The position numbers and the translations under genes were made by a program. From Bacteroidia bacterium (lineage in GTDB: Bacteria > Bacteroidota > Ignavibacteria > SZUA-365), in contig JAOSJT010000001.1 in NCBI GenBank assembly GCA_027493955.1, positions 2,777,131 to 2,841,130 of the forward strand: a stretch of DNA of 64,000 bases, given 5' to 3'. Of this stretch, positions 52,918 to 62,026 are shown piece by piece; position 1 is the stretch's first letter, and every line of letters starts with the position of its first letter. The notes beneath the pieces are model-generated. The model made no database searches and had not been told where the DNA came from. It saw only the letters and a list, made by a program, of their open reading frames with translations.

Positions 52918-55900
52918 TTACTTGGAGAGGAGCATCTTCTTCGTGCTCGTGAAGATCGCACCGCCATTAGACGGGACGGCCTCGAGACGATAGAGATATG
53001 CGCCGGAGGTCAGTTCCTTGCCGTTCTTGTCGAGGCCCTTGAAGCTGACAGTGTAGCTGCCGGCATTCTGGCTTTCGCTGACGAGGGTGGCGACTTCACG
53101 ACCGAGCAGATCGAGGACGCGGAGCGTCACGACACTGGCTTCAGGCAGCGTGTAGGAGATAGCCGTTGTCGGATTGAACGGGTTCGGGTAGTTCTGCTCG
53201 AGAGCGAATGCGGTCGGCACAACTTCGTCGGTGACGATGGAACCGGCCTTGCGGCTGGACGGAATCGTGTAGACGATGTTGATGTTACCGCGCTCGTTGC
53301 TCAGGTAACGGATGGTTCCGAACTTCGAGTTGAGGGCAACGGGAAGTGCGTTTTCGAAGGCCTTGTTGGGCTCGACGTTTTTCTTGAACGAGGGATTCAA
53401 AGGCTTATCCACCTTGAGTTCGGCGGAAGTGACGTACTTGAGCAGCTCTTCCTTGGAGGTGAACTGCGGCAGTTCGATGCCCTGAATACCTTCGTCACTC
53501 TCGGCAACGGCGGTAAAGGTCGGCAGAACTTCGACGTTGTCGTAATCCACCGCGCTCGCGCGCTCGATACCGTAGAGATTGTCGATGTTGCGGATGGTCG
53601 CGCCCGGCTTGGCATTGCGCTCTGCGACGAAAGCAATGTCATTACCGCGGCTCACCGCATCCGTCAGCTGCGCCTGGGCGCTGCCGTTCATCGATCCGAC
53701 GAAATAGATCGTGCTGTTGTTATAGGCCTTCAGCGTCGCCTGGCTGAGATCCACCAATTTCGGCTCGGCGCCGAGATCGCGGATGTTATCAACGGCTTCG
53801 TTGAGCAGCTTGCGATCAACGTCATTATCGAACGCGATCACGGGCTGATTCTGAATGTACAGTGTGTACTCGAGACGGTCGTTGATGGGATTCTGATCGT
53901 CAGGATTGCGTGTGAAATACGCACGCAGTTTGAAGAGGCCACCGGTCTGCGGCGTCCAGGAATCCATGTTCACGGTCAGGGTCTGGTAACCGCCGATGCC
54001 GAAGTACGGCGCATTGGCGACGTTCACCATATCGCTCCAGATCAGATTGTCGCCCTGGTCGAAAACACCGAGGTAGATATTGAAATCTTTCTGGAGGCCG
54101 CCCTGCGTCGAGTACGAAGACACGTTCACGGACGGGGTGACGGGCTGACCGACGGTGATCGCTTCGGTGGGTGACGTCTGGCTGGAGAAGCGGACGAAGT
54201 TCACACCGAAATCGTTCATCGAGGTCATGTTCACGCGCATCGGCAGCGCGCAGTTCGACATGTTGTCGCCGGTTGTGGCGCCCCATGCGAAGGTCGGAGG
54301 ATTGCCGATCGCACCGCTGTAGTAACCCATACGGGTACCGAGAGTGCTGAACGGACCCAGCGGACCATAGTTGTCGCCGAAGATGTAATCCCAGTAACGA
54401 TCCTTGAGAGCAGGAATCGCGCCGTAGGTGTAGGGATAGGATGCGAAGTTGCCTGTGCCGACGTTGTCGAGCACGAACACGTACGTACCCGGGCTGAGAT
54501 TCACGGAGCCGCCTGCATTGACGTCGGGGTTCCCCTGTCCGTCAATCGGGTACAACGCGAAGGTACGCCAGTTGCCGAGACCGACATAGGCGTTTGCGTT
54601 CACCGTCGTTGAGCGTGCGACCAACGTGGCCGGTGCGCCCGTGTAGCCGGTGATACCGTTCACGCGCCAGACGGAGATACGGACGTTCGAACGCGGGTCG
54701 TTGACTGTCTGCGCATCGAACTTGTAATCAACACTGGTGACCTTGGTGAACGGGAATTTGAAGAGCGTGAAGCTCTGGGCAATACCCGTCGTCGGCGTCA
54801 CACCGAAAGCTGCGGTAAGGTTCAGCCTTGCAGGATCGACGAACTTGTTCCAGAATTGGATCTGCTCGCCGAAATACGACATGGACACCGGATTGACATT
54901 GATCTCAGCCGAATTGTATTCGTTGTCGGAGATGTCGTCGTCATAACGCGGTTGAATCATGTTGACACGCAGTCTGTAGTCGCCCTGCGGCACGATAAGC
55001 AGGTCAGCGTTCACAAACGCACCGGCCTTGGTCGGATCGGAATCCAGCGAGGCGGGGTAGGCGTACGGACCGTGATAGTGCGTCGCGGAGGCAGGTGCCA
55101 CATTGCTGCGGTTCACAGCCATGATGCGCTCGGTACCGACCGCATTCTGCGGATACATTTTCTGCGTTGCCCAGAATACGAGGATGGGATCCTGATCCTT
55201 GGAGTTTTCGCGGTACGGCGGGACGGGACCCACGACGTCGGTCAGATAACCGAGCGTCGAGCCCGTGAAGGTACCCGGTACAGGAACACCGGCGAGAGCC
55301 TTGTTGAAGCCCTGATGACGGACGGGATCGGAGATCTCGCCACCACCAACGATGTACTCGACCTGCAGGTACGTGACACGGATGTGGCCGAAACCGGCCT
55401 GCGCATCACCGAAGCAATCGTACACGGTAACGTAGTAGAGACCATCCACAGGCAGACCATTGAGCGTACTCAGGTTCTGCAGCGGCTTGTAGGTACCGGC
55501 AAAACCATTGCTGGGACCGGCGGGGAGATTGTTGGCGATCTGCTCGAGGGCGAAATCGTCGAAGGTCACGCGATCGTAACCGCCATCATCGGCACCCGGG
55601 AGGGGCGAGAGGCAGTTCGTGAGGCGGACGCCGCCCCAGAGACCGCTGGCGCCGCCGAGCAGCGAGTTGACCGTGCCGGCACCGGTTGGCCAACCGGAGG
55701 GATTTTTCGCCTGGAATGCCGGATTCGGAGCTGCGGGAGGCGCGGGCAACGGCGGGGTATACTGAGCATCAGGTACCTTGCCGAAGTAAATCGCGATATC
55801 CTCGGTCAGACCGGGGAGGTACGGCGAACCGGGGAAGTACTGCGTTTCCACGGTGATCGTGATGCGGAAACGGCCGGCGGGGTAGCCATTGGCTGCCTGA

Positions 55901-56670
55901 CCGATGAGCGCACCCGGGTGACCGCTGATCACGACGGGGAAAGCATCGCCATTGCGTCCGAGCACGACGTTCGGATCATTGGGAGCCGGGTTGCACAGCA
56001 GAGCGGCAAACTGCTCGTTCGGGATCTGTGCGCGAAGGGGGTTGGTCGAGGACGCGGCCGAGCCGTTGATCTGACCAAACAACGTAGCACCGCCAGGACG
56101 GAGATAGTTGATCGCCGGATTGAAGGGCTGGACGGGTTCGATGATCTGACGGTTGAAATACAGATGCCATTCCTCGAGGAAACCTTCCTGCGGGATCCAG
56201 GCATTGGGGTTGCGCTCGTCCTGTACACGCAGGGTCCACCAACCGCTGGAGAGATCGCCGTTCAGTGCGGCGAGCGGTGTTGAGGGATTGAGCGGGATGT
56301 TATTCGGCTGCGCACCGAAGGCGTTACCGCCCTGCTGAAACAGCGCGAGGGAGCCCGGTGCTCCGATGGAACCGTACAGCGGGGCAACGGTGATGTTGCC
56401 GCTTTCCGCTTTGAGCACAACCTGACGACCTCGCGGTGAAACGAGCGTGATTCGAAGTGTGGAGTACATCACGGACTTGATGTACAGAGCCACGCGCACA
56501 TCCGCGACGGGAACGTTCACAGGAACGTAAATCGCATCCAGCGTGGTCTGCGCGCTCACAACCGGAAGATGGGGTTTGCTCGTGTACTTGTACGTACCGT
56601 CGGCGTACCCCACCTGCGTCAGCAGTATGCCTAGCAGAAATACCACAGAAAGAAGAGTCAACTTCCTCAT
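52918..56670 (-). CDS. Large T9SS cargo protein with proprotein-convertase P domain
   Basis: 1250 residues. Signal peptide (LTLLSVVFLLGILLTQVGYA), an N-terminal P/Homo B domain (VPVNVPVADVRVALYIKSV ... GDLSSGWWTLRVQDE), several long beta-rich segments including a second P-domain-like region around residue 400 (DGLYYVTVYDCFGD), a possible adhesion region, and a canonical type A sorting domain (LEQNYPNPFNPTTAISYTL ... MLLSK). No protease domain is present although P domains often accompany subtilases. ATG 56670 has AGGAGG six bases upstream, decisive against the longer frame to 56790. Probably an abundant surface protein. Confidence 0.88.
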   Translation of the reverse strand: MRKLTLLSVVFLLGILLTQVGYADGTYKYTSKPHLPVVSAQTTLDAIYVPVNVPVADVRVALYIKSVMYSTLRITLVSPRGRQVVLKAESGNITVAPLYGSIGAPGSLALFQQGGNAFGAQPNNIPLNPSTPLAALNGDLSSGWWTLRVQDERNPNAWIPQEGFLEEWHLYFNRQIIEPVQPFNPAINYLRPGGATLFGQINGSAASSTNPLRAQIPNEQFAALLCNPAPNDPNVVLGRNGDAFPVVISGHPGALIGQAANGYPAGRFRITITVETQYFPGSPYLPGLTEDIAIYFGKVPDAQYTPPLPAPPAAPNPAFQAKNPSGWPTGAGTVNSLLGGASGLWGGVRLTNCLSPLPGADDGGYDRVTFDDFALEQIANNLPAGPSNGFAGTYKPLQNLSTLNGLPVDGLYYVTVYDCFGDAQAGFGHIRVTYLQVEYIVGGGEISDPVRHQGFNKALAGVPVPGTFTGSTLGYLTDVVGPVPPYRENSKDQDPILVFWATQKMYPQNAVGTERIMAVNRSNVAPASATHYHGPYAYPASLDSDPTKAGAFVNADLLIVPQGDYRLRVNMIQPRYDDDISDNEYNSAEINVNPVSMSYFGEQIQFWNKFVDPARLNLTAAFGVTPTTGIAQSFTLFKFPFTKVTSVDYKFDAQTVNDPRSNVRISVWRVNGITGYTGAPATLVARSTTVNANAYVGLGNWRTFALYPIDGQGNPDVNAGGSVNLSPGTYVFVLDNVGTGNFASYPYTYGAIPALKDRYWDYIFGDNYGPLGPFSTLGTRMGYYSGAIGNPPTFAWGATTGDNMSNCALPMRVNMTSMNDFGVNFVRFSSQTSPTEAITVGQPVTPSVNVSSYSTQGGLQKDFNIYLGVFDQGDNLIWSDMVNVANAPYFGIGGYQTLTVNMDSWTPQTGGLFKLRAYFTRNPDDQNPINDRLEYTLYIQNQPVIAFDNDVDRKLLNEAVDNIRDLGAEPKLVDLSQATLKAYNNSTIYFVGSMNGSAQAQLTDAVSRGNDIAFVAERNAKPGATIRNIDNLYGIERASAVDYDNVEVLPTFTAVAESDEGIQGIELPQFTSKEELLKYVTSAELKVDKPLNPSFKKNVEPNKAFENALPVALNSKFGTIRYLSNERGNINIVYTIPSSRKAGSIVTDEVVPTAFALEQNYPNPFNPTTAISYTLPEASVVTLRVLDLLGREVATLVSESQNAGSYTVSFKGLDKNGKELTSGAYLYRLEAVPSNGGAIFTSTKKMLLSK

Positions 56671-56871
56671 GAAATACCTCCTAGCAGTTGGGGAATAAAA
56701 GAGATGATATGGTTCATTTATTGGCTTTTGTGGAAGTGAAAAAGATCGATACGGAGGGACGATTATTGACACACTGATCTTCAACTGCAATACAGCGACA
56801 GGTCAATCGTATCCCGGGTGTGTCTGCTTTGTTACCGCTGATGATTTTCTTCTCACATTAAAGATACAGAC

Positions 56872-56900
56872 AATCTAAACAAGGATCGCGCTAATGTCAA
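56872..56900 (-). promoter_or_regulatory. Candidate promoter upstream of the P-domain protein gene
   Basis: On the minus strand, TTGACA (56895-56900), a 17-base spacer and TAGATT (56872-56877), a classical sigma-70-like pair. TATCTTTA directly downstream also resembles a Bacteroidota -7 box without its TTTG partner. The leader would be about 195 bases. I see nothing else in the 293-base gap, 56671-56963. Confidence 0.35.
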
Positions 56901-56963
56901 GCGCACAATCCGGGCCGCGACACCCTTCCCGCGCCTGTGGCGAAGGTTGGATTCCCGACTGAT

Positions 56964-58745
56964 TTACCGAGCAAGATACATCTTTTTTGTTTGAGAACCA
57001 GCATTTGTTCGCATTTTATAAAAATACATTCCGCCCGGGAGATCCCCGGCAACGAAGGTCACACTGTAGCTTCCCGGCTCTTTTCTGTCCGCGACCAGTT
57101 GCTGTATTTCACGCCCCATCATGTCAAAAACCGCCAATTCCACCTTCGTACGCCGCAACACCGTGTAGGGGATCACCGTGCTGTCCGTAAAAGGATTCGG
57201 GGAATTATCCTCGAGCGTGAAGTTCAGAATATTTTCCGCACCTATGGGAACGTCTGCGGAAAAAATCGCCGAACCGTCGCTGTTGAGCTTCCGCAAACGG
57301 TAATACGCAATCATCTTTCCGTCCCAGGAATCCGTCACGGTGTAGATCTGATGCCGCGAAGGATCGCGCTTCGGCTCAATCTGATGCAGCACGGTATAGC
57401 GGCCAGACTCCAGGCGCTTCTCCACTTCGTACCCGAGCACCTTGGTCTCATCAAAGGTCTCCCAGGTCATGACCACTTCATCCTCCGCCATCGAGGCGCT
57501 GAACGCGAGCAGTTCCAGCCGCAAGGGCGTCGTGGATACGACGAGTCGAGGACGGTTGTACGCATAGGCCAGAAGACCCTCGATCTGCGATTGCGCGGGG
57601 AGCAGGCCGTCGCTCCCTCCGTCGAAAGAAAACAACGCGTGAAGATTGGATTCGAATCCTCCGAGCGGCAAATCGCGGTAATAATCAATTTCTTGTTCGT
57701 TGCGGCAGTTTTCCCAGAATCGCAACTCCTCGAACTCACCCGAAGCGAATTGCTGCCTTGCGCTCGTGGTGCCGAACAGCAACTCCTCTGCGGTGACGCC
57801 GCGCATGGTGGCCGGAAGCCACAGAAATCCCGTGGGGAGACCGTCTACAAAAAGCTGATACCGCGAGCTGTCCGCGCAATAACTCACTGCAAGATGATGC
57901 CAGGTCCCGTCTGCGATGAAGCGGTCGCTGACAGCACGGTAGGTGCGCTGGCCATCCGCACAACGCAGCTCCAATGCACCGGAGTGATTGACGGAAAGAT
58001 CGAATGGATGCGCTCCATGATAGTCGTCGCGTCGGGTACTGAGCAGCGGCGCACCAAAAGAAATGGTGCGGCACCAGAACTCCACGGAAAAATCTTTGTC
58101 AAGCGCAAATCGAAACAGCCCGCTGTCCGGCAAGAGCAGGTACTCGCGTTTTCCTGAAAGCGACAAAGCGGCAGTGCCGTTCCGCTCAGGCACAACCACG
58201 CGAATCTGCCGGATATATCGTTCGTCAACGAGATCCGAAAAATCATCGAACGCCGCAGGATCGGTCATCTTCCAGCTCAATCTCCCCCGCTCTTCCGCCA
58301 CAACGCCGGTCGCGAACTTCAACGCGAAGGTGCCGGTCTTTGTGGGCCTGAAGCGCAACAGAACGCGCAGCGAGGCGTCGCTGATCCGTGTTTGTGGAAT
58401 GGAATCCGCGAGCACGGTCACGACTTGACCTTTTTCCGGCGTAAAGCGCCGGGCGATGGCGGCGTGTTTGCGCAAGGCGCGCCGTACCTGATCACCAACG
58501 TAATGCGCACCCGTCAATTCCAATTCTTCGGGGTGTTGAATTACCAGCGCGGCGATGCCGCCACCATGCCCGACAACGGAGCCATCCACCGCAATGGAGA
58601 ACTCCTGTTCCACCATCACAACTTCCGGAGCGTGAATGACGGAGATCAGTGAGAGACATCCCGGTAAAAGCACTATCGCCCCGAGAAGGGACGATAGCAT
58701 GATCATGCGTCGAACGCCGAATATGACGGGGCGCGCAAGCACCAC
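56964..58745 (-). CDS. LamG-domain surface protein with lipobox and T9SS sorting domain
   Basis: 593 residues. The N-terminus has a hydrophobic stretch ending in LLPGC, a good lipobox. Further on are a LamG/concanavalin-like domain at about 220-390 (FSVEFWCRTISFGAPLLST, DGTWHHLAVSYC, FEELRFWENCRNEQEI), a fibronectin-like module (LRLELLAFSASMAEDEVVMTW), and a type A sorting domain (DNSPNPFTDSTVIPYTV ... KKMYLAR). A lipobox together with a T9SS domain is unusual. The start is uncertain: GTG 58745, just after nuoI, or ATG 58706. It sits where further complex I genes would be expected. Confidence 0.82.
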   Translation of the reverse strand: MVLARPVIFGVRRMIMLSSLLGAIVLLPGCLSLISVIHAPEVVMVEQEFSIAVDGSVVGHGGGIAALVIQHPEELELTGAHYVGDQVRRALRKHAAIARRFTPEKGQVVTVLADSIPQTRISDASLRVLLRFRPTKTGTFALKFATGVVAEERGRLSWKMTDPAAFDDFSDLVDERYIRQIRVVVPERNGTAALSLSGKREYLLLPDSGLFRFALDKDFSVEFWCRTISFGAPLLSTRRDDYHGAHPFDLSVNHSGALELRCADGQRTYRAVSDRFIADGTWHHLAVSYCADSSRYQLFVDGLPTGFLWLPATMRGVTAEELLFGTTSARQQFASGEFEELRFWENCRNEQEIDYYRDLPLGGFESNLHALFSFDGGSDGLLPAQSQIEGLLAYAYNRPRLVVSTTPLRLELLAFSASMAEDEVVMTWETFDETKVLGYEVEKRLESGRYTVLHQIEPKRDPSRHQIYTVTDSWDGKMIAYYRLRKLNSDGSAIFSADVPIGAENILNFTLEDNSPNPFTDSTVIPYTVLRRTKVELAVFDMMGREIQQLVADRKEPGSYSVTFVAGDLPGGMYFYKMRTNAGSQTKKMYLAR

Positions 58746-58746
58746 C

Positions 58747-59244
58747 TTAACGATGCGCCCTCAGATACTCGAGACGCGGACGCAACTCCTCCACGGGAGT
58801 GAGCAGTTTGTCCTTGCCGAAAATTGCATCGCTGTAATTGCGAAAAGCGAGCTCATAGGTCTGGCTCATGACAATGGCCTCTTCCGGACATACCTCCTCG
58901 CAAAATCCGCAGAATATGCAGCGCAGCATGTTGATCTCGAACAAGACGGGATAGCGCTCTTTTTCCAGTTCTGTTTCCGCCGCCTGCACTTCGATGGCGA
59001 GGGCGGGACAGACACGCGAACACAGACCGCAGGCGACGCAGCGTTCTACGCCGTTCTCCTCGAGTACCAGGACGGGAGCACCACGAAACGAAGGCGGCGG
59101 CACCCATTTTTCTTCAGGGTATTCGCGCGTCTCCTTCTTTTTCAGCATCTGTTCGAGCGTGATCTTCATCCCCTTCAGGATTTCGGGGATGTAGATTTTC
59201 TCCCAGAAGGTGAGTTCATATTTATTGACGGCCTGTGTCGACAT
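58747..59244 (-). CDS. nuoI: NADH-quinone oxidoreductase subunit I
   Basis: 165 residues. The peripheral-arm subunit carrying two [4Fe-4S] clusters (N6a/N6b): CVACGLCSRVCP (Cys69, 72, 75, 79) and CIFCGFCEEVCP (Cys109, 112, 115, 119). It passes electrons towards the quinone site at the membrane arm. Gene order nuoG-nuoH-nuoI is kept with gaps of 18 and 25 bases, but the gene following is a surface protein and not nuoJ. Confidence 0.96.
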   Translation of the reverse strand: MSTQAVNKYELTFWEKIYIPEILKGMKITLEQMLKKKETREYPEEKWVPPPSFRGAPVLVLEENGVERCVACGLCSRVCPALAIEVQAAETELEKERYPVLFEINMLRCIFCGFCEEVCPEEAIVMSQTYELAFRNYSDAIFGKDKLLTPVEELRPRLEYLRAHR

Positions 59245-59269
59245 GTCTATCCTTTCGATTCGGTTCGCA

Positions 59270-60295
59270 TTACATCAGAAGCATGACAGCAGCGGTGACC
59301 ATGACGTTCAGCAAGGCGATCGGGAGCATGACTTTCCATCCGAGATCCATAAGCTGATCGTAGCGGAAGCGCGGCACGCTCCAACGTACCCATTGAAAAA
59401 TGAAGAGCAGGAACGCCACCTTGATCACGAACGCCAGGATTTGTGCCGCGATATTTGCCCAGACCGGAAGATGCAGGAGTTCCAGGTACGGGACCTGCCA
59501 CCCGCCGAGGTACAGCGTCGTTACCACCGCGCTGGCGGTGATCATGTTCGCGTATTCCGCAAGGAAAAAGAGGGCGAACTTGAAGCTGCTGTACTCCGTA
59601 TGGTACCCGCCAACCAGTTCGGGCTCCGCTTCGGGAAGATCGAATGGAGTGCGGTTGGTTTCCGCAAACGCCGCAACCAGAAAGGTGATGAAGCCGACTG
59701 GTTGCAGTATGATATTCCATTTCCATCCGGCCTGCGCTTCGACGATTTCGGTGAGCTGCAGTGAGCCGGCGACAAGCACGACACCGATGACGCTCAAACC
59801 CATGGACAGCTCGTAACTGATCATCTGCGCCGAGGAGCGCAATCCGCCGAGTAGCGAGTACTTGTTGTTGGACGCCCATCCGCTCAGGGTGAGACCATAG
59901 ACCCCCATGGAGGTTAAAGCGAGGATGTACAGAATGCCGATATTGACATCGGCGATGACGAGCGAGATCTCGCGGTCGAACAGCGTAAACGTCTGTCCGG
60001 CGAAAGGCACGACGGCGAGCGTACTGAACGCAACTCCGATGGAAATGATCGGCGCAAGAGTGTGAATGAAGCGGTTGGCAGCGACGGGGACAATGTCCTC
60101 TTTCAACAGCAGCTTGATCACATCGGCATAGGGCTGCAGCAAACCGCGCCAGCCGACACGATTCGGTCCGACGCGATTCTGTATCCACGCGCTGATTTTG
60201 CGCTCGGTGTACACGAGTTCCGCTACCGTCAGCAGAACTACGGTGAACACCAGCACGATTTTCGTGAGGGTGATGAGTATGTCGGTCAGATCCAT
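59270..60295 (-). CDS. nuoH: NADH-quinone oxidoreductase subunit H
   Basis: 341 residues with eight predicted transmembrane helices. Family signatures are clear: AELVYTERKISAWIQNRVGPNRVG near 26-48, AETNRTPFDLPEAEPELVGGYHTEYSS in the quinone-site loop (split here only for mention), and RFRYDQLMDLGWKVMLP near the C-terminus. It forms much of the quinone-binding channel at the junction of the peripheral and membrane arms of complex I. Full length and intact. Confidence 0.96.
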   Translation of the reverse strand: MDLTDILITLTKIVLVFTVVLLTVAELVYTERKISAWIQNRVGPNRVGWRGLLQPYADVIKLLLKEDIVPVAANRFIHTLAPIISIGVAFSTLAVVPFAGQTFTLFDREISLVIADVNIGILYILALTSMGVYGLTLSGWASNNKYSLLGGLRSSAQMISYELSMGLSVIGVVLVAGSLQLTEIVEAQAGWKWNIILQPVGFITFLVAAFAETNRTPFDLPEAEPELVGGYHTEYSSFKFALFFLAEYANMITASAVVTTLYLGGWQVPYLELLHLPVWANIAAQILAFVIKVAFLLFIFQWVRWSVPRFRYDQLMDLGWKVMLPIALLNVMVTAAVMLLM

Positions 60296-60313
60296 GGTTC
60301 TCCGCTTCCTGCG

Positions 60314-62017
60314 TCAGGGATGCACGTCAGTGTAAATGTATGGGAGCAGATGTTGCGGTGCCGGGCCCCACAGGCGCACACCCCAGCGTCCGATGCGCTC
60401 GTACGTCAAATCTTTGAGCGGCTCGATGACTCCGGACATTTCTTCGAAAATGTCCTCGGGGTGGTCGTATTTCCATTTGCTCCCGAGCAACATGGCGAGG
60501 TTGGAAAGAATTCGCGCGGTGGTACGGGCATCATACTTTTTGCTTTTCCCCCATCGGTCGAATTCGCTGCCGAACTTGTCCAGCCTGCTCATCGCGAATC
60601 CACCAGCCCAACGCTCATTTTCCGCTGTCGCGATGGCAGGCCGCAGCAACTGAAGCTGCCCGTCGCAATTGATCATGGTACCCAGCACTTCCGCAAAAGT
60701 CGCAGCGGAAAGCACCGCACCGGCGACGTCCGTCACAGCGGATGTATTGCTGACCACAGCGACTACGTATTGTGCCTTCGCGAGAGCGTCAAGCAGACCA
60801 GGATACTCCGCGGCACGCCCGTCAAGCACCACGGCGGCTTTGATTCGTCCGCTCCGAAGGCCGTCAATGATTCCCGGCAATGCGTGGGCGTCATCTTTCG
60901 GTTGAACACCTACGAGCCGTGCACCGGCGCTGTTCGGCGTTTTGTCTTCGCGAAGCAGAAACGCGTCCTGATCGCCCGGAACGACGTGCGGCAGGATGTC
61001 GAGGTACGGCGTCCTGAGCACCTCCTTTGCGAAACGTGCCGCGAGGTAATTCGCTTCACAGGTGTCGAAAGCCGAGGCGATCACAGCGATTTGCTCTCCG
61101 GAATAGCTCTTCAGTTCGGAGGCGACGGCGGCGTAGGCCTCGTCCCAATCCACTGCAAGCAGCGCGCCTTCCTTACGCAGCATGGGCTGGTCAATACGCG
61201 TGTCGGCATTGACGTGACGCCAGCTCTCGAGGCGACCGTGGTCGCACATCCAGAAGTTGTTGACTTCCTGATTCTCGCGCGGTGTGAGGCGCAGGATGGC
61301 GTTTTGCCGCACCCACATATCCACGTTACAACCGCGCGCGCACCCGGTGCACAGAGTCGGTGTGTCGGACATGTCCCAGGCACGCGACTTGAAGCGGAAA
61401 TCCTTACTGGTGAGGGCGCCGACGGGACAGATATCGATAACGTTCATCGAATACGGATTGTCGAGGGATTTTCCCGGGAAGGTTTCGATGGTCACCTTGT
61501 CTCCGCGTTCCACAAAGGTGAGCTGCGGGTAACCGACAATGTCCTCACAGAAACGTATGCAGCGGGAGCAGGAGATACAGCGCTCCGCATCGAACATGAC
61601 ATGCGGGCCAAGTTCATCACGCTTCCTCTTATGCTCCTTTTCCTCGTCGAAGCGGCTCTCACCCACCGAATATTTGTAGGCGTAGTCCTGCAGCTTGCAT
61701 TCACCCGCCTCGTCGCAGATCGGGCAGTCCAGCGGATGATTGATGAGGATAAATTCCATCACGGCCTCACGGGCATTGATGGCCTTCTCCGAATTGACAT
61801 GCACGACCATGCCTTCCATGCATCGGGTGGAACAGGCGATCACCTGCTTGGGCATGTTCTCGATTTCCACGAGACACATGCGGCAATTCCCCGAAATGGA
61901 GAGTCCCGGATGCCAGCAGAAATGCGGAACGTAGATGCCATTCTCGAATGCCGCTTCGATAATGGTTTTCGAAGGGTCGGTCTGAATTTGCTTGCCGTCG
62001 ATGGTGATGGTTATCAT
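60314..62017 (-). CDS. nuoG: NADH-quinone oxidoreductase subunit G
   Basis: 567 residues, a short form compared with about 900 in Escherichia coli. A [2Fe-2S] ferredoxin domain (Cys34, 45, 48, 62) is followed by the His94/Cys98/Cys101/Cys107 cluster ligands (HPLDCPICDEAGEC), a [4Fe-4S] motif CISCSRCIRFC (147-157), and a molybdopterin-oxidoreductase-like domain beginning with CTGCARGCNVDMW. The C-terminal half is reduced and probably lacks any cofactor. Carries electrons from the NADH-oxidising module to nuoI. Nine bases separate it from the aminotransferase gene upstream. Confidence 0.95.
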   Translation of the reverse strand: MITITIDGKQIQTDPSKTIIEAAFENGIYVPHFCWHPGLSISGNCRMCLVEIENMPKQVIACSTRCMEGMVVHVNSEKAINAREAVMEFILINHPLDCPICDEAGECKLQDYAYKYSVGESRFDEEKEHKRKRDELGPHVMFDAERCISCSRCIRFCEDIVGYPQLTFVERGDKVTIETFPGKSLDNPYSMNVIDICPVGALTSKDFRFKSRAWDMSDTPTLCTGCARGCNVDMWVRQNAILRLTPRENQEVNNFWMCDHGRLESWRHVNADTRIDQPMLRKEGALLAVDWDEAYAAVASELKSYSGEQIAVIASAFDTCEANYLAARFAKEVLRTPYLDILPHVVPGDQDAFLLREDKTPNSAGARLVGVQPKDDAHALPGIIDGLRSGRIKAAVVLDGRAAEYPGLLDALAKAQYVVAVVSNTSAVTDVAGAVLSAATFAEVLGTMINCDGQLQLLRPAIATAENERWAGGFAMSRLDKFGSEFDRWGKSKKYDARTTARILSNLAMLLGSKWKYDHPEDIFEEMSGVIEPLKDLTYERIGRWGVRLWGPAPQHLLPYIYTDVHP

Positions 62018-62026
62018 GCCGCTCGG

